A DNA stretch of 64,000 nucleotides from Dickeya poaceiphila (GCF_007858975.2 NZ_CP042220.2:2480001-2544000); one strand, 5' to 3'; shown: positions 46,903 to 57,450, numbered from the stretch's first letter. The notes: generated from the letters alone by a model not told the origin. Translations and numbers: made by a program.

Positions 46903-48524
46903 AAACCTGCCGTACGTTTCGATTGAGAATAGAGCAACCAGGTCAGTGGAAGCGACAGCACCACCATAATCAGTGCGTAAGGCGCAGCCGCCATATAGTC
47001 GATTTCACTGGTCAGCGCCCAGAAACCGGTCGCCAGCGTGCGGGTGCCGTTGGGTGCCAGCAACAAAGTAGCGGTCAATTCATTGGTAACGGCGAGAAAC
47101 ACCAGCGCCGCGCCGGCTGCGGCGCCCGGCGCGGCCAATCGCAGCGTGATGCGCCACAGCGCTTTGCCTGGCGAACAGCCCAGACTACGCGCGACGTTCT
47201 CCAACTCTACCGGCGCCTGCGCAATACCCGCGCGCAGGTTGATAAGCGCACGCGGCATAAACATCAGCACATAGGCCAGCAGCAAGGTGAATTCAGTCTG
47301 ATACAGTGGCCGCAGGGTATGAATGGTCACGGTGACCAGCGCCAGCGCGACCACAATGCCCGGCAACGCGCTGGTGACGTAGTTACAGCCTTCCAGCAGG
47401 CGATACAACCGTGACGGATAACGCACCGACAGCCAGGCCATTGGAAACGCGCACAGCGTAACCAGCACCGCACCGCTGACACCCAGCCACAATGTCTGGC
47501 GTAGCGCAGGCCACAACTCGTTATTGCGCCACACCTCTATGCCGCCAAGCCACAGCCAGCGGGCCAGCGTCACCAACGGGACACCCAGCGCCAGCGTGGT
47601 TAACGCCAGCGGCAATAATCCGTACATCAACGCCGCCGGGGACGACAGCCGCCACGGGGTCTGACTGCGGGCACTGCCGGAACCAACACGAGCATAGCGC
47701 GCCCGTCCACGGGTCAACGCTTCCAGTAACAGCAGTCCCAGGCAACACAGCACCAGTACGCCTGCCAGCATATTTGCCGCCAGACCATTAAAAGTAGACT
47801 GAAACTGTTCGAAAATCGCGGTGGTGAAGGTATCGAAGCGGATCATGGCGTACAGGCCGTATTCCGCCAGTAAATGTAACGCAATCAGCAACGACCCACC
47901 CCATACCGCCAGCCGCAACTGCGGCAGCACCACGCGAAAAAAAACGCGCCAGGGTTTGGCACCCAGCGAGGTCGCCACATCTTCCAGGCTGGGATCAAGC
48001 CGGCGCAGCACCGCCGCCGCCGGCAGATAAATAAACGGGAAATAAGCGAGTACCGACAGGAACACGCCTGCCGCCAGGCCATGCATACCGGGCAACAGAC
48101 TGATCCAGGCGTAACTCTGGACAAACGCCGGCACCGCCAGCGGCGCAGTCAGCAATAACGACCACACACGGCGACCCGGCAGCGTTGTGCGCTCGGTCAG
48201 CCAGGCCAGCGCCACGCCAAACAATGTGCAGAGCGGCAGCGTTACCGCCACCAGCAATACGGTATTGAGCAACAGCTCTCCAACACGGGGCCGAAACACC
48301 AGCGTTTTTACCGTTTCCCAGCCTGTATCAAGGGTGATACCCACCACAAAGCCCAGCGGCAATAACGCCAGCAACGACAACAGCACGGCTATCAGTGCCA
48401 TACTGCCGCCCGTTATCCGGTATGGCCACGCCCCCGGTCGCACCGGTTGGGTGACACCGACACCAGCGACTTTCAATTCCACATCAGCCATCTGTCTTAT
48501 TGGACTCCCGCCCTGCACTGACAC
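46899..48524 (-). CDS. fbpB: Ferric iron ABC transporter permease (FbpB/SfuB type)
   Basis: The 541-residue protein has about twelve helices in two binding-protein-dependent permease halves, each with an EAA-like loop ([10 protein letters not shown] near residue 185, and [10 protein letters not shown] near 445). Such fused permeases serve SfuB/FbpB iron(III) systems. The GTG at 48524 follows the fbpA stop by one base. An ATG at 48491 (residue 12) is another possible start; neither has a strong ribosome site. Confidence 0.88.
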   Translation of the reverse strand: MSVQGGSPIRQMADVELKVAGVGVTQPVRPGAWPYRITGGSMALIAVLLSLLALLPLGFVVGITLDTGWETVKTLVFRPRVGELLLNTVLLVAVTLPLCTLFGVALAWLTERTTLPGRRVWSLLLTAPLAVPAFVQSYAWISLLPGMHGLAAGVFLSVLAYFPFIYLPAAAVLRRLDPSLEDVATSLGAKPWRVFFRVVLPQLRLAVWGGSLLIALHLLAEYGLYAMIRFDTFTTAIFEQFQSTFNGLAANMLAGVLVLCCLGLLLLEALTRGRARYARVGSGSARSQTPWRLSSPAALMYGLLPLALTTLALGVPLVTLARWLWLGGIEVWRNNELWPALRQTLWLGVSGAVLVTLCAFPMAWLSVRYPSRLYRLLEGCNYVTSALPGIVVALALVTVTIHTLRPLYQTEFTLLLAYVLMFMPRALINLRAGIAQAPVELENVARSLGCSPGKALWRITLRLAAPGAAAGAALVFLAVTNELTATLLLAPNGTRTLATGFWALTSEIDYMAAAPYALIMVVLSLPLTWLLYSQSKRTAGL

Positions 48525-48525
48525 A

Positions 48526-49542
48526 TTACAGCAAACCTGCTTCGGTCATCAGATCAACCACTTTCTTGCCGTTAAGCTGGGCGGCATCCACTTTCGGCGC
48601 CTGCAGGTCTTTCAGCGGCACCAGTTTCGGGTTAGAGGCTGCATTCACGCCCACCGCGTATTCAAAAGCGGTGTTGGTACGCAGGACTTCCTGACCTTTC
48701 TTGCCGGTGATCCACTTGATGAATGCCTGAGCCTGCTCTTTATGCTTGCTGGATGCCAGCACGCCGCCGCCAGAAATGCTGACAAACGCGCCCGGATCCT
48801 GATGTTTGAAGTAGTACAGACGGACATTTTTACTGTTTTCGCCCGTTTTGGCGCCATCGACAAACGGGTAGTAGTGGTAGATGACGCCACTGTCGATCTG
48901 ACCGGCATTCACTGCTTTCATCACCGTGCTGTTGCCTTTATACGCGGTGAAATTGGTTTTCATGGCTTTCAGCCATTCCAGCGTCGCTTTCTCGCCTTTC
49001 AGCTCCAGCATCGCACTGACGATGGCCTGGAAATCAGCACCAGACGGAGAAGCCGCCCAACGCCCCTTCCATTCGGGTTTGGCCAGGTCCATCAGTGATT
49101 TTGGCAGTTGTGCCTCGGTCAGTTTTTCCGGGTTGTAGACAAATACCGTCGAGCGCGCGGCGATACCAATCCAGCGGCCATGGGACGGACGATACTGCGG
49201 CTCCACCTGCGCCAGGGTGTCGGCATCCAACGGCGCGAACAGATTGGCGTTATCCACCAGCACCATCGACGGCGAGTTTTCCGTTAAAAACACGTCAGCC
49301 GGAGAGGCATTGCCCTCCTGCACCAGTTGGTTACCCAATTCGCTGTCACCGCCATTACGCAGCGTGACTTTAATACCGGTATCCTGAGTAAAACCATCCA
49401 CCCAGGATTTCACCAGGTTTTCGTGCTGTGCGTTGTAAATCACAATACCCGCATCCTCCGCCTGTGCGCCGAAGGAGAATCCCATCATCAGGGAAGAGGC
49501 CAGCAACGTGGCGGGGAACAGAGAAGCTATACGCCGTTTCAT
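48526..49542 (-). CDS. fbpA: Ferric iron ABC transporter binding protein (FbpA/SfuA type)
   Basis: The 338-residue protein has a Sec signal (residues 1-28, cutting at A-Q-A). The mature part begins I-V-I-Y-N-A-Q-H-E, has D-V-F-L-T-E-N-S near residue 84 and the iron-binding tyrosine pair in Y-H-Y-Y-P-F near residue 225. This is the iron(III) class of periplasmic ligand-binding proteins. It is the first gene of the leftward operon; Fur-like boxes lie about 75-118 bases upstream. A Serratia sfuABC or Yersinia yfuABC homologue is the closest concept. Confidence 0.92.
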   Translation of the reverse strand: MKRRIASLFPATLLASSLMMGFSFGAQAEDAGIVIYNAQHENLVKSWVDGFTQDTGIKVTLRNGGDSELGNQLVQEGNASPADVFLTENSPSMVLVDNANLFAPLDADTLAQVEPQYRPSHGRWIGIAARSTVFVYNPEKLTEAQLPKSLMDLAKPEWKGRWAASPSGADFQAIVSAMLELKGEKATLEWLKAMKTNFTAYKGNSTVMKAVNAGQIDSGVIYHYYPFVDGAKTGENSKNVRLYYFKHQDPGAFVSISGGGVLASSKHKEQAQAFIKWITGKKGQEVLRTNTAFEYAVGVNAASNPKLVPLKDLQAPKVDAAQLNGKKVVDLMTEAGLL

Positions 49543-49617
49543 ACCATTATCCTTTTAACTGTGTGGCAATTAACTGTATGACAATAAAAGCAAATCAGGC
49601 GGGACATTACCGCCGGC

Positions 49618-49660
49618 TCATTATCATTGCATTAAAATAGAAATAAAAATGATTCTTATT
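49618..49660 (-). promoter_or_regulatory. Tandem Fur-box-like sites before fbpABC
   Basis: AATAAAAATGATTCTTATT (49642-49660) matches the 19-base Fur consensus at about 12 positions. A second site with CATTATCATTGCATTAA (49618-49635) lies alongside. Both are in the promoter region of the iron transporter, so iron repression is expected. Confidence 0.65.
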
Positions 49661-49789
49661 AATTATTTTCTTAACACTACGTTAATGCAAATTTTATAAT
49701 TTGCTGCTTTTTATCGTTTTTTTTACGGTGATGAAATCATTTCTGTGAAAATCATGCAGTGGCGGCAATCAATCCACCGTCACCACCGC

Positions 49790-50242
49790 TTACGACCAGC
49801 GTTGCGCCGCCTGTTGATCGCTGTCGCGGGCATCAACCCAGCGGTCGCCATCCGGCGTCGCTTCCCGCTTCCAGAACGGCGCGCGCGTTTTGAGGTAATC
49901 CATAATGAATTGCGCTGCATCAAACGACGCCTGACGGTGGGCAGCGCTGACGCCCACAAAAACGATCTCGTCACCGGGGTAGAGCGCACCAACACGATGA
50001 ATAACACTTGCGCGTTGAATCGGCCAGCGCTGCCGTGCCTCATCGACAATCTCTGCCAGCGCCTTTTCGGTCATGCCCGGATAATGCTCCAGTGTCAGCG
50101 CGCTGACGTGATCACCCAGATTGTGATTACGCACTTTGCCGGTGAAGGTCACCACTGAGCCATCTGTATCGCAGGCTGCCAGCCAGGTGTACTCATCGCC
50201 TACGCTGAACGGTTCTTGTCCTACCCGAATGCGCGTGTCCAT
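49790..50242 (-). CDS. moaE: Molybdopterin synthase large subunit MoaE
   Basis: The protein is 150 residues from the ATG at 50242 (GGAGGC site); the longer frame to 50287 overlaps moaD heavily and is rejected. It shows V-T-F-T-G-K-V-R-N-H-N, L-E-H-Y-P-G-M-T, V-I-H-R-V-G, A-H-R-Q-A-S-F-D-A and the catalytic K-T-R-A-P-F-W-K-R-E. With MoaD it adds the dithiolene sulfurs to cyclic pyranopterin phosphate. It is the last gene of moaABCDE, one base after moaD. Confidence 0.95.
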   Translation of the reverse strand: MDTRIRVGQEPFSVGDEYTWLAACDTDGSVVTFTGKVRNHNLGDHVSALTLEHYPGMTEKALAEIVDEARQRWPIQRASVIHRVGALYPGDEIVFVGVSAAHRQASFDAAQFIMDYLKTRAPFWKREATPDGDRWVDARDSDQQAAQRWS

Positions 50243-50243
50243 G

Positions 50244-50489
50244 TCAGCCTCCGGTAACCGGCGGGAAAAACGCCACTTCGTCACCATCCGTCAACGGATG
50301 CGCCATGGCCACCAACGACTGATTGACCGCCGCCAGTAGTTTGCCGTCTTCCAGCGCCAGCGCCCAGCGGTCGCCACGTTCACACAGCGCCTGTCGCAGC
50401 GATGCCACATCCTGATAGTCGGCAGGCAGTGATAATCGGTCGATGCCGGTTAGCTCACGCACCTGCGCGAAAAATAACACCGTAATCAT
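50244..50489 (-). CDS. moaD: Molybdopterin synthase sulfur carrier MoaD
   Basis: The 81-residue beta-grasp protein ends in F-F-P-P-V-T-G-G, whose C-terminal Gly-Gly becomes a thiocarboxylate that supplies sulfur to molybdopterin. V-L-F-F-A-Q-V-R-E at the start and D-E-V-A-F-F-P-P-V are family blocks. It overlaps moaC by four bases and precedes moaE by one. Confidence 0.95.
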   Translation of the reverse strand: MITVLFFAQVRELTGIDRLSLPADYQDVASLRQALCERGDRWALALEDGKLLAAVNQSLVAMAHPLTDGDEVAFFPPVTGG

Positions 50490-50968
50490 GATGCCTCCGC
50501 CGTAAAATCGCCGGATTTACCGCCGCTTTTTGCCAGCAACCGCACTGGGCCTATCACCATATCTTTCTGCACCGCTTTGCACATGTCGTAAATCGTCAGC
50601 GCGGCTACCGAGGCAGCAGTCAAGGCTTCCATTTCCACCCCGGTTTTGCCGGTCAGTCGGCACAGGGATTCAATGCGCACCCGGTTATGTTCCGGCTGGG
50701 CCTCCAGCTCGACGGCGACTTTACTCAACAGCAACGGATGACATAGCGGAATAAGCTCCCAGGTGCGCTTGGCAGCCTGAATACCGGCGATACGGGCAGT
50801 GGCGAACACATCGCCCTTGTGATGTCGCCCTTCGATAATCATCGACAGCGTCTGCGGCGTCATTTCCACAAAGGCTTCGGCACGCGCTTCACGCACCGTT
50901 TCCGCCTTGTCGGAAACATCCACCATAGCCGCTTCACCGGCGGCATTAATGTGGGTCAGTTGTGCCAT
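50486..50968 (-). CDS. moaC: Cyclic pyranopterin monophosphate synthase MoaC
   Basis: The 160-residue protein shows L-T-H-I-N, M-V-D-V-S-D-K, I-P-L-C-H-P-L near 75, [16 protein letters not shown] near 112 and [10 protein letters not shown] at the end, containing the catalytic lysines. It closes the pyranopterin ring from the MoaA product. It overlaps moaD and follows moaB by six bases. Confidence 0.95.
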   Translation of the reverse strand: MAQLTHINAAGEAAMVDVSDKAETVREARAEAFVEMTPQTLSMIIEGRHHKGDVFATARIAGIQAAKRTWELIPLCHPLLLSKVAVELEAQPEHNRVRIESLCRLTGKTGVEMEALTAASVAALTIYDMCKAVQKDMVIGPVRLLAKSGGKSGDFTAEAS

Positions 50969-50974
50969 AACAGC

Positions 50975-51487
50975 TTACTTTTTCAAATGAGGATAGAGGT
51001 TACAGGGTTTCTGGCGCGCATCCAGTTGCTCACGAATAATGCGTTCCCAGGCAGTACGGCAGGCTTTGGTTGACCCCGGCATAGCGAAAATCGCCGTCTG
51101 ATTGGCCAGCCCGGCAATCGCGCGAGACTGAATGGTGGCGGTGCCGATCTCTTCGTATGACACCATGCGGAACAGTTCGCCAAATCCTTCGATTTCCCGG
51201 TCAAACAGTACCCGAATAGCTTCCGGCGCCAGGTCGCCTGACGTAAAGCCGGTGCCGCCGTTGATCAGGACAACCTGCACATCGTCACGGGCTATCCAGG
51301 CGGAAACCTGTGCACGGATGTGATACAGGTTTTCACTGACAATCGCGCTGTCCGCCAGATGATGTCCATCATGCTGCAATGCTTCACGCAGATAATCGCC
51401 AGACGTATCGTCGGCGGCAGTACGACGGGACGATATGGTCATCACCGCCACCGGCAAAGGAATAAATTCGCTGCTGACCTTGCTCAT
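50975..51487 (-). CDS. moaB: MoaB, molybdenum cofactor protein B
   Basis: The protein is 170 residues from the ATG at 51487 (GGAG site; M-S-K-V-S-S-E-F-I-P as in E. coli). It has the MoaB/MogA fold blocks D-D-T-S-G, N-G-G-T-G-F-T near residue 76, F-R-M-V-S-Y-E-E-I-G-T-A and M-P-G-S-T-K-A-C-R. It is related to adenylyltransferases that act on molybdopterin, though MogA does the main job in E. coli. Confidence 0.94.
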   Translation of the reverse strand: MSKVSSEFIPLPVAVMTISSRRTAADDTSGDYLREALQHDGHHLADSAIVSENLYHIRAQVSAWIARDDVQVVLINGGTGFTSGDLAPEAIRVLFDREIEGFGELFRMVSYEEIGTATIQSRAIAGLANQTAIFAMPGSTKACRTAWERIIREQLDARQKPCNLYPHLKK

Positions 51488-51531
51488 AAACACTCCGTAA
51501 CGGTTGCCGTAATACCGTATTACGCGGCCAC

Positions 51532-52521
51532 TCAGCCGCCGATAAAGGAAAGATTCGGGGTAATGCCGCTGTTGCCGTCATGCAGAAAATGCGACTGCCG
51601 TTTGCTGCCAAGACCGCCGGAAATACGCAATTTCAGCGCGTCCAGTTGGTCATCATCCGTCAGCAAATCGCGCAGCGGAATACCCTGCTCACCAAACAAA
51701 CATAGATGCAGATTGCCGATGGCCGAAACCCGCAGCCGATTACAGCTCTGACAAAAGTCTTTTTCATACGGCATGATCAACCCCACCTCACCCTGATAAT
51801 CCGGGTGCGAGAACACCTGAGCCGGGCCGTCGCTGCGCTCCCGCATCTGCTGCTGCCACCCTTGCTGCAACAGACGCTCGCGGATCACCTGCCCGGAAAC
51901 ATGGTGACGGCGGAACATCTCCCGCCCTTCGCCGGTTTCCATCAATTCAATAAAGCGCAATTGGATAGGCCGGGTGCGAATCCACTCAAGAAAGGCGTGC
52001 AGGCTGCTGTCGTTAACATCACGCATCAGCACCGTATTGACTTTCACCCGCTGGAATCCGTTAGCGAACGCGGCATCGATGCCGTCCATCACCTGACGAA
52101 ATTTATCCTGCCCGGTAATGGCATGAAACTGACGGGCATCCAGGCTATCGACGCTGACGTTAAGCGCCGTCAGCCCGGCCTCTCGCCAGCTCGCCACATC
52201 CCGCGCCAGCCGGTAACCGTTAGTGGTGACGGCCAGCGTACGGATCGCCGGGTTTTCACGAATAGCGGCAATAATATCGACAAAATCCCGGCGCAAGGAC
52301 GGTTCGCCGCCGGTCAGGCGCACCTTTTCCGTGCCCAGTTCGGCAAACGCCCGGCCAATACGGCGGATTTCACTTAACGACAGAAAGCGATGGGGGGTCG
52401 CACCATGGGGCTGATAGCCATCCGGCAGACAATAAGTACAGCGGAAATTGCAGACATCCGTTATCGACAGGCGCAAATAGTAAAACTTGCGCGCAAACGC
52501 ATCGGTCAGTTGACTCACCAT
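51532..52521 (-). CDS. moaA: GTP 3',8-cyclase MoaA
   Basis: The protein is 329 residues from the ATG at 52521 (AAGGTG site; [12 protein letters not shown]). It has the radical-SAM cysteines C24, C28, C31 in C-N-F-R-C-T-Y-C and a second cluster with C-Q-S-C-N-R-L-R and C-L-F-G in the C-terminal half, ending L-S-F-I-G-G with the conserved Gly-Gly. It converts GTP to the cyclic precursor of molybdopterin. A Moco riboswitch lies in its leader. Confidence 0.96.
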   Translation of the reverse strand: MVSQLTDAFARKFYYLRLSITDVCNFRCTYCLPDGYQPHGATPHRFLSLSEIRRIGRAFAELGTEKVRLTGGEPSLRRDFVDIIAAIRENPAIRTLAVTTNGYRLARDVASWREAGLTALNVSVDSLDARQFHAITGQDKFRQVMDGIDAAFANGFQRVKVNTVLMRDVNDSSLHAFLEWIRTRPIQLRFIELMETGEGREMFRRHHVSGQVIRERLLQQGWQQQMRERSDGPAQVFSHPDYQGEVGLIMPYEKDFCQSCNRLRVSAIGNLHLCLFGEQGIPLRDLLTDDDQLDALKLRISGGLGSKRQSHFLHDGNSGITPNLSFIGG

Positions 52522-52529
52522 AAACACCT

Positions 52530-52660
52530 TTCCAAGTACGGGAGATGCGGGCATTTCTACCCTGCACCCTGGTGACGCAAAGGTCACGGCCAGAGAACCC
52601 TATTCGCGCTGATACACGAACGTAGGTTCCAAGGCTAGGAGTTTGATTTCCCGGCATGAT
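52530..52660 (-). promoter_or_regulatory. Moco riboswitch in the moaA leader
   Basis: The leftward leader carries the Moco-motif layout seen in front of enterobacterial moaA: an outer GCCGGG start (about 52648-52656), the CTCCTAGCCTTGGAACC stretch (about 52626-52642), a central GTGACC/GGTCAC hairpin and a terminal CTCCCGTACTTGG near the ribosome site. The motif is known to sense molybdenum or tungsten cofactor and to shut off moa expression. I identified it from memory of the conserved blocks; the exact ends are approximate. Confidence 0.75.
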
Positions 52661-52893
52661 GACACTGACGCCGGGCAACCGTGATTACTTCATGAAGTTT
52701 ATCGCCAAATCAAGCTATCCGTCATTGAAAAATGCGGTATATAATCTTGTATACAGCGGATTTCATTCACTATTTTCACGCTCAGCATAGCGGAAATGCG
52801 ATCAATTTTTCTGACCTGTATCATGGTATGACCGATATCCTCTACTCCCATCGGAGTAAACCGCCCCCCAATGACGACAGGTTGTACAGTTAA

Positions 52894-52930
52894 CACAAAC
52901 CGCCCGCGATGCTACCGCGGGCGGTTTGTG
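52894..52930. terminator. Strong hairpin after the cio operon
   Basis: CACAAACCGCCCGCG (52894-52908) and CGCGGGCGGTTTGTG (52916-52930) form a perfect 15-bp stem with loop ATGCTAC. It is 53 bases past the DUF2474 stop. There is no long T-run beyond the stem. Confidence 0.75.
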
Positions 52931-52982
52931 CTCATGCAGAGGCCAATACCAATTGATGCCAATTAAGCTATGTGACTCATGG

Positions 52983-53192
52983 CTAGCGGGTTTTCAGCCC
53001 GGCTGCCGTCATCAGCAAGCGAAATACCGTTGCGACCACACCGAGTGCGAGCACACTGGCTCCCCATAATATGACCATCCATAACAGTCGCTGCCATAGC
53101 GATGGCGGTTTTTTCCCCGCCGACATCACCTTCGCTGCGCCTGCGGTCAATATCGGCTTTTCATTTGCCCTTTTTTCCATTGTCCCGGCCAT
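52983..53192 (-). CDS. DUF2474-family small subunit of the CioAB oxidase
   Basis: The 69-residue peptide has one C-terminal helix in the pattern W-Q-R-L-L-W-M-V-I-L-W-G-A-S-V-L-A-L-G-V-V and ends M-T-A-A-G-L-K-T-R, as in DUF2474 proteins found after cioB. The ATG at 53192 overlaps the cioB stop by one base (TGATG), and Met5 at 53180 is another choice. The position parallels CydX/CydH-type small subunits that stabilise cytochrome bd. Confidence 0.8.
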   Translation of the reverse strand: MAGTMEKRANEKPILTAGAAKVMSAGKKPPSLWQRLLWMVILWGASVLALGVVATVFRLLMTAAGLKTR

Positions 53193-54199
53193 CAGTGGTA
53201 TCCCTCCTCCGGCCGTACCTTTCCCCGGAAAACGTAGTAACTCCAGAAGGTGTACCCCAAAATAACCGGGATAATCAGCAATGCGCCGAACAGCATAAAT
53301 CCCTGGCTCTGCGGTGGCGCAGCCGCGTCCCACAGGGTCAATCGCGGTGGAATGATCATCGGCCACAGGCTGATACCCAGTCCGGTAAAGCCCAGGAAGA
53401 TAAGCCCCAGCGTCAACAGGAAAGGCGCGTAATGTGCCTGGCGGCGAACGCCACGCACAATACCTGCCGCACACAGCACCACCAGAATCGGAACCGGCAG
53501 GAACCAAAACAGATTGGGCAGCGAGAACCAGCGCTGAGAAATGGCGGGGTGAGCCAGCGGCGTCCACACGCTGATGACGCCAATGACCACCAGCAACAAC
53601 GCCACCAGTGACGGAGCCAGCGCCGACATACGGCGATGCAGCGTCTGGCCGGTTTTCATGATAAGCCAGGTACAGCCCAACAGCGCATAAGCCACCACCA
53701 ATCCGATACCGCAAAACAGCGAAAACGGCGTCAGCCAGCCCAATGCCGGGCCAGAGAAATGGCGCTCAGTCACCTCAAACCCGTTGAGTACGGCACCGAC
53801 GGTGACGCCCTGAAAGAAGGTAGCAACCAGTGACCCCCACATGAAGGCATGATCCCAAAACGGGCGATGCGATGGCGTGGCCTTGAAACGAAACTCGAAG
53901 GCGACACCACGAAAAATCAGCCCGACCAGCATCAATGTCAGTGGGATGGTCAGCGCATCCACAATCACCGCGTAGGCCAGCGGAAATGCGCCAAACAAAC
54001 CGGCACCGCCCAGCACCAGCCAGGTTTCGTTGCCATCCCATACCGGTGCGACGGTATTCACCATCACATCCCGGTCGCTAATCCGCCGATTAAAGAGAAA
54101 CAGAATACCGATGCCCAGATCAAACCCGTCCATCACGATGTACATCAGCGTGGCGAAGATGATGATGGCGAACCAGATGACAGAAAGTTCGATGCCCAT
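53192..54199 (-). CDS. cioB: Cytochrome bd-type quinol oxidase subunit II (CioB)
   Basis: The protein is 335 residues from the ATG at 54199 (GGAGAA site; M-G-I-E-L); the longer frame to 54292 is a shadow. It has about eight helices and the subunit II start I-W-F-A-I-I-I-F-A-T-L-M-Y-I-V-M-D-G-F-D with conserved Asp and G-F-D-L-G. It is the shorter CioB form, not the long CydB. With CioA it reduces oxygen to water using quinol. Confidence 0.9.
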   Translation of the reverse strand: MGIELSVIWFAIIIFATLMYIVMDGFDLGIGILFLFNRRISDRDVMVNTVAPVWDGNETWLVLGGAGLFGAFPLAYAVIVDALTIPLTLMLVGLIFRGVAFEFRFKATPSHRPFWDHAFMWGSLVATFFQGVTVGAVLNGFEVTERHFSGPALGWLTPFSLFCGIGLVVAYALLGCTWLIMKTGQTLHRRMSALAPSLVALLLVVIGVISVWTPLAHPAISQRWFSLPNLFWFLPVPILVVLCAAGIVRGVRRQAHYAPFLLTLGLIFLGFTGLGISLWPMIIPPRLTLWDAAAPPQSQGFMLFGALLIIPVILGYTFWSYYVFRGKVRPEEGYH

Positions 54200-54200
54200 G

Positions 54201-55616
54201 TTATTTCTCCTCTTCCAGCGTTTCCTGCACCGCAGACAGCGGCCTCGCCGGTGTCTGCGCCCACCCCGGTCCACCGTCGGGCACAACATCACCGTCTCCC
54301 GGTTGCGGCCCTTTTTTAATCAGCCGCGCCAGATAGACATAACCCACGCCAAATACCGACAGATACACGGCAATAAATAACAACAGGCTGATGCTCATCT
54401 GCAAGTCGCCGTGTGCCGATACCGCATCACGTGTACGTTGCAGGCCGTAAACCACCCACGGCTGACGACCCACTTCAGTGGTGAACCAACCCGCCAGAAT
54501 GGCTATCAACCCTGACGGTCCCATCAACAGGGTGAACCACAAAAATGGCCGCGACTGATACAAGCGTTGACGCCAGCGCAGCCACAGGCCAATCACACCC
54601 AGCAGGACCATCAGCATTCCCAGACCGACCATGATACGGAACGACCAGAACACTACCGGCGAGTTGGGCCGTTCCTCTTTGGGGAAACGCTTCAATGCCG
54701 GAACTTGCTTGTCCAGACTGTGGGTCAGAATCAGGCTGCCCAGATAAGGCACTTTCAGCGCATAGTGAGTGGTTTCCTGCGCCATATCCGGCAAACCTAT
54801 CAGAATCAGCGGCGTGGGTTCCCCCGGCGGGTTATCCCAGTGGCCTTCAATCGCGGCAATTTTGGCTGGCTGATATTTCAGCGTATTCAGGCCATGCATA
54901 TCCCCCAACAACGCCTGAATCGGTGCGACAATCAGCGCCATCCACAGTGCCATCGACAGCATTTTGCGGATCGCCGGGGTATCGTTGCGACGCAACAAAT
55001 GCCAGGCAGCGGAGGCACCGACAAAAAAGGCGCTGGCGAGAAACGCTGCCGTCGCCATGTGCAGCAACCGGTACGGAAAGGACGGGTTGAAGATAACCGC
55101 CAGCCAGTCTACCGGCACAACGACGCCATTATGAATCTCGTAGCCTTGCGGGGTCTGCATCCAACTATTGGAAGCCAGTATCCAGAAAGTAGAAATAATC
55201 GTGCCAAGCGCCACCATGCAGGTAGCGAAAAAGTGCAAGCCTGGTCCCACCCGCTGCCAGCCAAACAGCATCACGCCAAGAAAACCGGCCTCCAGAAAGA
55301 AGGCAGTCAATACTTCATAGGTCAGCAATGGGCCGGTGATACTACCGGCAAACTGGGAAAACCCGCTCCAGTTGGTGCCAAACTGGTAGGCCATTACCAG
55401 ACCGGAGACCACGCCCATGCCAAAGTTGACGGCAAAGATTTTCGACCAGAAATGGTAGAGATCGCGGTAGTCGCGGTTTTGGGTTTTCAGCCACAACCCT
55501 TCCAGCACCGCCAGAAAACTGGCCAGCCCGATGGTAATGGCGGGGAAAATAATATGGAAAGATACCGTGAACGCAAACTGTATCCTTGCCAGATGAAATG
55601 CATCGAGTCCGAACAT
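54201..55616 (-). CDS. cioA: Cytochrome bd-type quinol oxidase subunit I (CioA)
   Basis: The 471-residue protein has about nine helices, with an early haem-ligand histidine ([10 protein letters not shown], residue 7; and H22 in S-F-H-I-I-F-P). G-R-Q-P-W is near residue 375 and the methionine axial ligand lies in the same fold. The Q loop is short and lacks the insertion of E. coli CydA, which is the hallmark of cyanide-insensitive CioA. One base separates it from cioB. It is a microaerobic or stress oxidase located in the inner membrane. Confidence 0.92.
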   Translation of the reverse strand: MFGLDAFHLARIQFAFTVSFHIIFPAITIGLASFLAVLEGLWLKTQNRDYRDLYHFWSKIFAVNFGMGVVSGLVMAYQFGTNWSGFSQFAGSITGPLLTYEVLTAFFLEAGFLGVMLFGWQRVGPGLHFFATCMVALGTIISTFWILASNSWMQTPQGYEIHNGVVVPVDWLAVIFNPSFPYRLLHMATAAFLASAFFVGASAAWHLLRRNDTPAIRKMLSMALWMALIVAPIQALLGDMHGLNTLKYQPAKIAAIEGHWDNPPGEPTPLILIGLPDMAQETTHYALKVPYLGSLILTHSLDKQVPALKRFPKEERPNSPVVFWSFRIMVGLGMLMVLLGVIGLWLRWRQRLYQSRPFLWFTLLMGPSGLIAILAGWFTTEVGRQPWVVYGLQRTRDAVSAHGDLQMSISLLLFIAVYLSVFGVGYVYLARLIKKGPQPGDGDVVPDGGPGWAQTPARPLSAVQETLEEEK

Positions 55617-56196
55617 GTCTTACCCCTGAGCTGTAATCAGCCCTTGCTATCGATTTACTTGTCGGCTGACGCGCAGCAGACCAGAAACAAGCAACATCAC
55701 CGAGCGCGCCACTCATAGAGCGCCGATGGCGAAATACTGCCGACAGGGATGGTAAAATGGGCGGAAATGAATGGACATAAACAGTCCGTACTATTTACGC
55801 TATAACAGTATGCTTTATTTGTGCGAATTTTTTATTTATTCAATCTTATAAACCAGAATGACAAAATAAAAATTAAAATATAAAACAACAAGTTAAAATA
55901 CAGAATAAAAAACATAACAAGATAATTGATTACACGAATGACAAATAAATTATATTTTCAAAAAAATGGTTTCCTGTTGCTGACAATCAGGCTGCATTTT
56001 CTGACCATCACCAGAAAACCACCTGCCATCAGGCTGTTACATATTCTGTTATGCTGCTGTTGAGGTTCAGGACGTGCATCCGCGAGCAGTAGACAAGAGG
56101 TCTAAAATTTTCCGGCGGCGCTTATGCTGCTTTAATCAAATATGTGCTATAAATCCGCTACTTTTTAAGCTAGTTAACCGAAATATAAGGGTATTC
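55617..56196. other. AT-rich divergent region between cioA and yvcK
   Basis: No gene is seen in 580 bases. The stretch 55790-56060 is very AT-rich, with many A/T tracts and few GC pairs, which suits an H-NS-bound or anaerobically regulated promoter. The yvcK frame extends through 56074-56196, but the ATG at 56197 is preferred. Confidence 0.5.
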
Positions 56197-57117
56197 ATGG
56201 GTAATCGCACGTTGGCGGAGCTGGGTAGCGTGGTCGCACTGGGTGGCGGCCATGGACTGGGGCGCGTGATGTCATCGCTCTCCTTTCTCGGCTCGCGGCT
56301 GACCGGTATCGTCACCACCACCGACAATGGCGGTTCTACCGGACGCATTCGCCGCTCGGAAGGCGGCATTGCCTGGGGCGACACCCGTAACTGCCTTAAT
56401 CAGTTGATCACCACCCCCAGCGTAGCGTCGGCCATGTTCGAATACCGCTTCAACGGTAACGGTGAGTTGTCGGGCCACAACCTTGGCAATTTGATGCTCA
56501 AAGCCATGGATCATCTCAGCGTGCGTCCGCTGGAAGCCATCAACCTGATACGCAATCTGCTTAACGTGGATGCACGGCTGATTCCGATGTCGGAACAGCC
56601 AGTGGACCTGATGGCGGTTGATACACAAGGTAATCTGGTCTATGGCGAAGTCGCGGTGGATCAACTGGCCACCCTGCCACAGGATCTGATGATCTACCCA
56701 ACTGCGCCTGCGACACAGGAAGCCCTGACAGCCATTTCCGAAGCAGATTTGATACTGATCGGCCCCGGCAGTTTTCTCACCAGCCTGCTCCCCCCGTTGC
56801 TGCTTGCCGATCTGGCTCAATCGCTGCGCGATGCTCATGCGCCTGTGGTGTACATCGGTAATCTGGGCGGCGAGCAAAGCCAGATAGCCACTCGCCTGAC
56901 ACTGGCGCAGAAACTACAGCTTCTCGAAAGAAAAATTGACGGGCGTATCATTGACGCCATGGTCGTAGCCCCCCAAACGGACACCAGCGGCGTGAATGAT
57001 CGCCTGATTATCCGCCAACCGCTGGGGGCACAGGACGTGCCGCATCACCATGATCGCGTATTATTGTGCGCAGCGCTGGAACAGGCGGTACAAGCGCTGG
57101 GGCTGTGTCCAGCTTAA
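56197..57117 (+). CDS. yvcK: YvcK (YbhK), gluconeogenesis/cell-shape factor
   Basis: The protein is 306 residues from the ATG at 56197 (AAGGG site; M-G-N-R-T-L-A-E-L). It follows E. coli Ybh[34 protein letters not shown] and G-P-G-S-F-x-T-S-L. These blocks bind UDP-sugars. In Bacillus YvcK supports growth on gluconeogenic carbon and localises cell-wall enzymes. It is next to uvrB and the moa genes as in E. coli, except that cio is inserted. Confidence 0.94.
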   Translation: MGNRTLAELGSVVALGGGHGLGRVMSSLSFLGSRLTGIVTTTDNGGSTGRIRRSEGGIAWGDTRNCLNQLITTPSVASAMFEYRFNGNGELSGHNLGNLMLKAMDHLSVRPLEAINLIRNLLNVDARLIPMSEQPVDLMAVDTQGNLVYGEVAVDQLATLPQDLMIYPTAPATQEALTAISEADLILIGPGSFLTSLLPPLLLADLAQSLRDAHAPVVYIGNLGGEQSQIATRLTLAQKLQLLERKIDGRIIDAMVVAPQTDTSGVNDRLIIRQPLGAQDVPHHHDRVLLCAALEQAVQALGLCPA

Positions 57118-57144
57118 ATGGATTTATATTGAGATAGAGTAAAA

Positions 57145-57450
57145 TTTCGTGCGCGACAAACTTTCATATTCCTTATTAAACAATAAATTGCGCACGAAAA
57201 GGAGAGGCTCACACGCCGCCTCTCCTTGACCACTGGCTGATAGGCTAAACTGCGCCGCTACGCGGTGCCTTCGGCGTTCATCGCCGCTATTCGGGCCGCC
57301 TGCGACGCGATTACTCGCCACATGCTGTGGCTCGCCCTGCGGGCCAGCGTAAACGCTGTTCAAAAACGCTTTTCGCGTTTTTGTCCGACGCGGCGCAGAC
57401 TTTCGCGGCATCCATGCCGCTCACCCGGCGTCGATGCTCACCTCAGCGCA
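57145..57450. repeat. Structured intergenic element between yvcK and uvrB
   Basis: The element has at least five self-complementary parts. A 10-bp inverted repeat TTTCGTGCGC/GCGCACGAAA (57145-57154, 57190-57199) encloses an AT-rich core. AAGGAGAGGC/GCCTCTCCTT follows (57199-57208, 57218-57227), then AGCGTAAACGCT (57346-57357), CAAAAACGC/GCGTTTTTG (57361-57369, 57375-57383) and GCGGCAT/ATGCCGC (57405-57411, 57414-57420). I recall similar intergenic sequence repeated in Dickeya and Pectobacterium chromosomes. A leftward frame through it (57124-57411) has the composition of repeat-derived false genes. Copy number cannot be seen here. Confidence 0.55.

Noticed and set aside
52699..52896. 65-codon leftward frame between moaA and cio
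   Set aside because: No start context or recognisable domain; more likely chance.
57124..57411. 95-codon leftward frame
   Set aside because: It is the translation of the structured repeat and has the composition of repeat-derived false genes.
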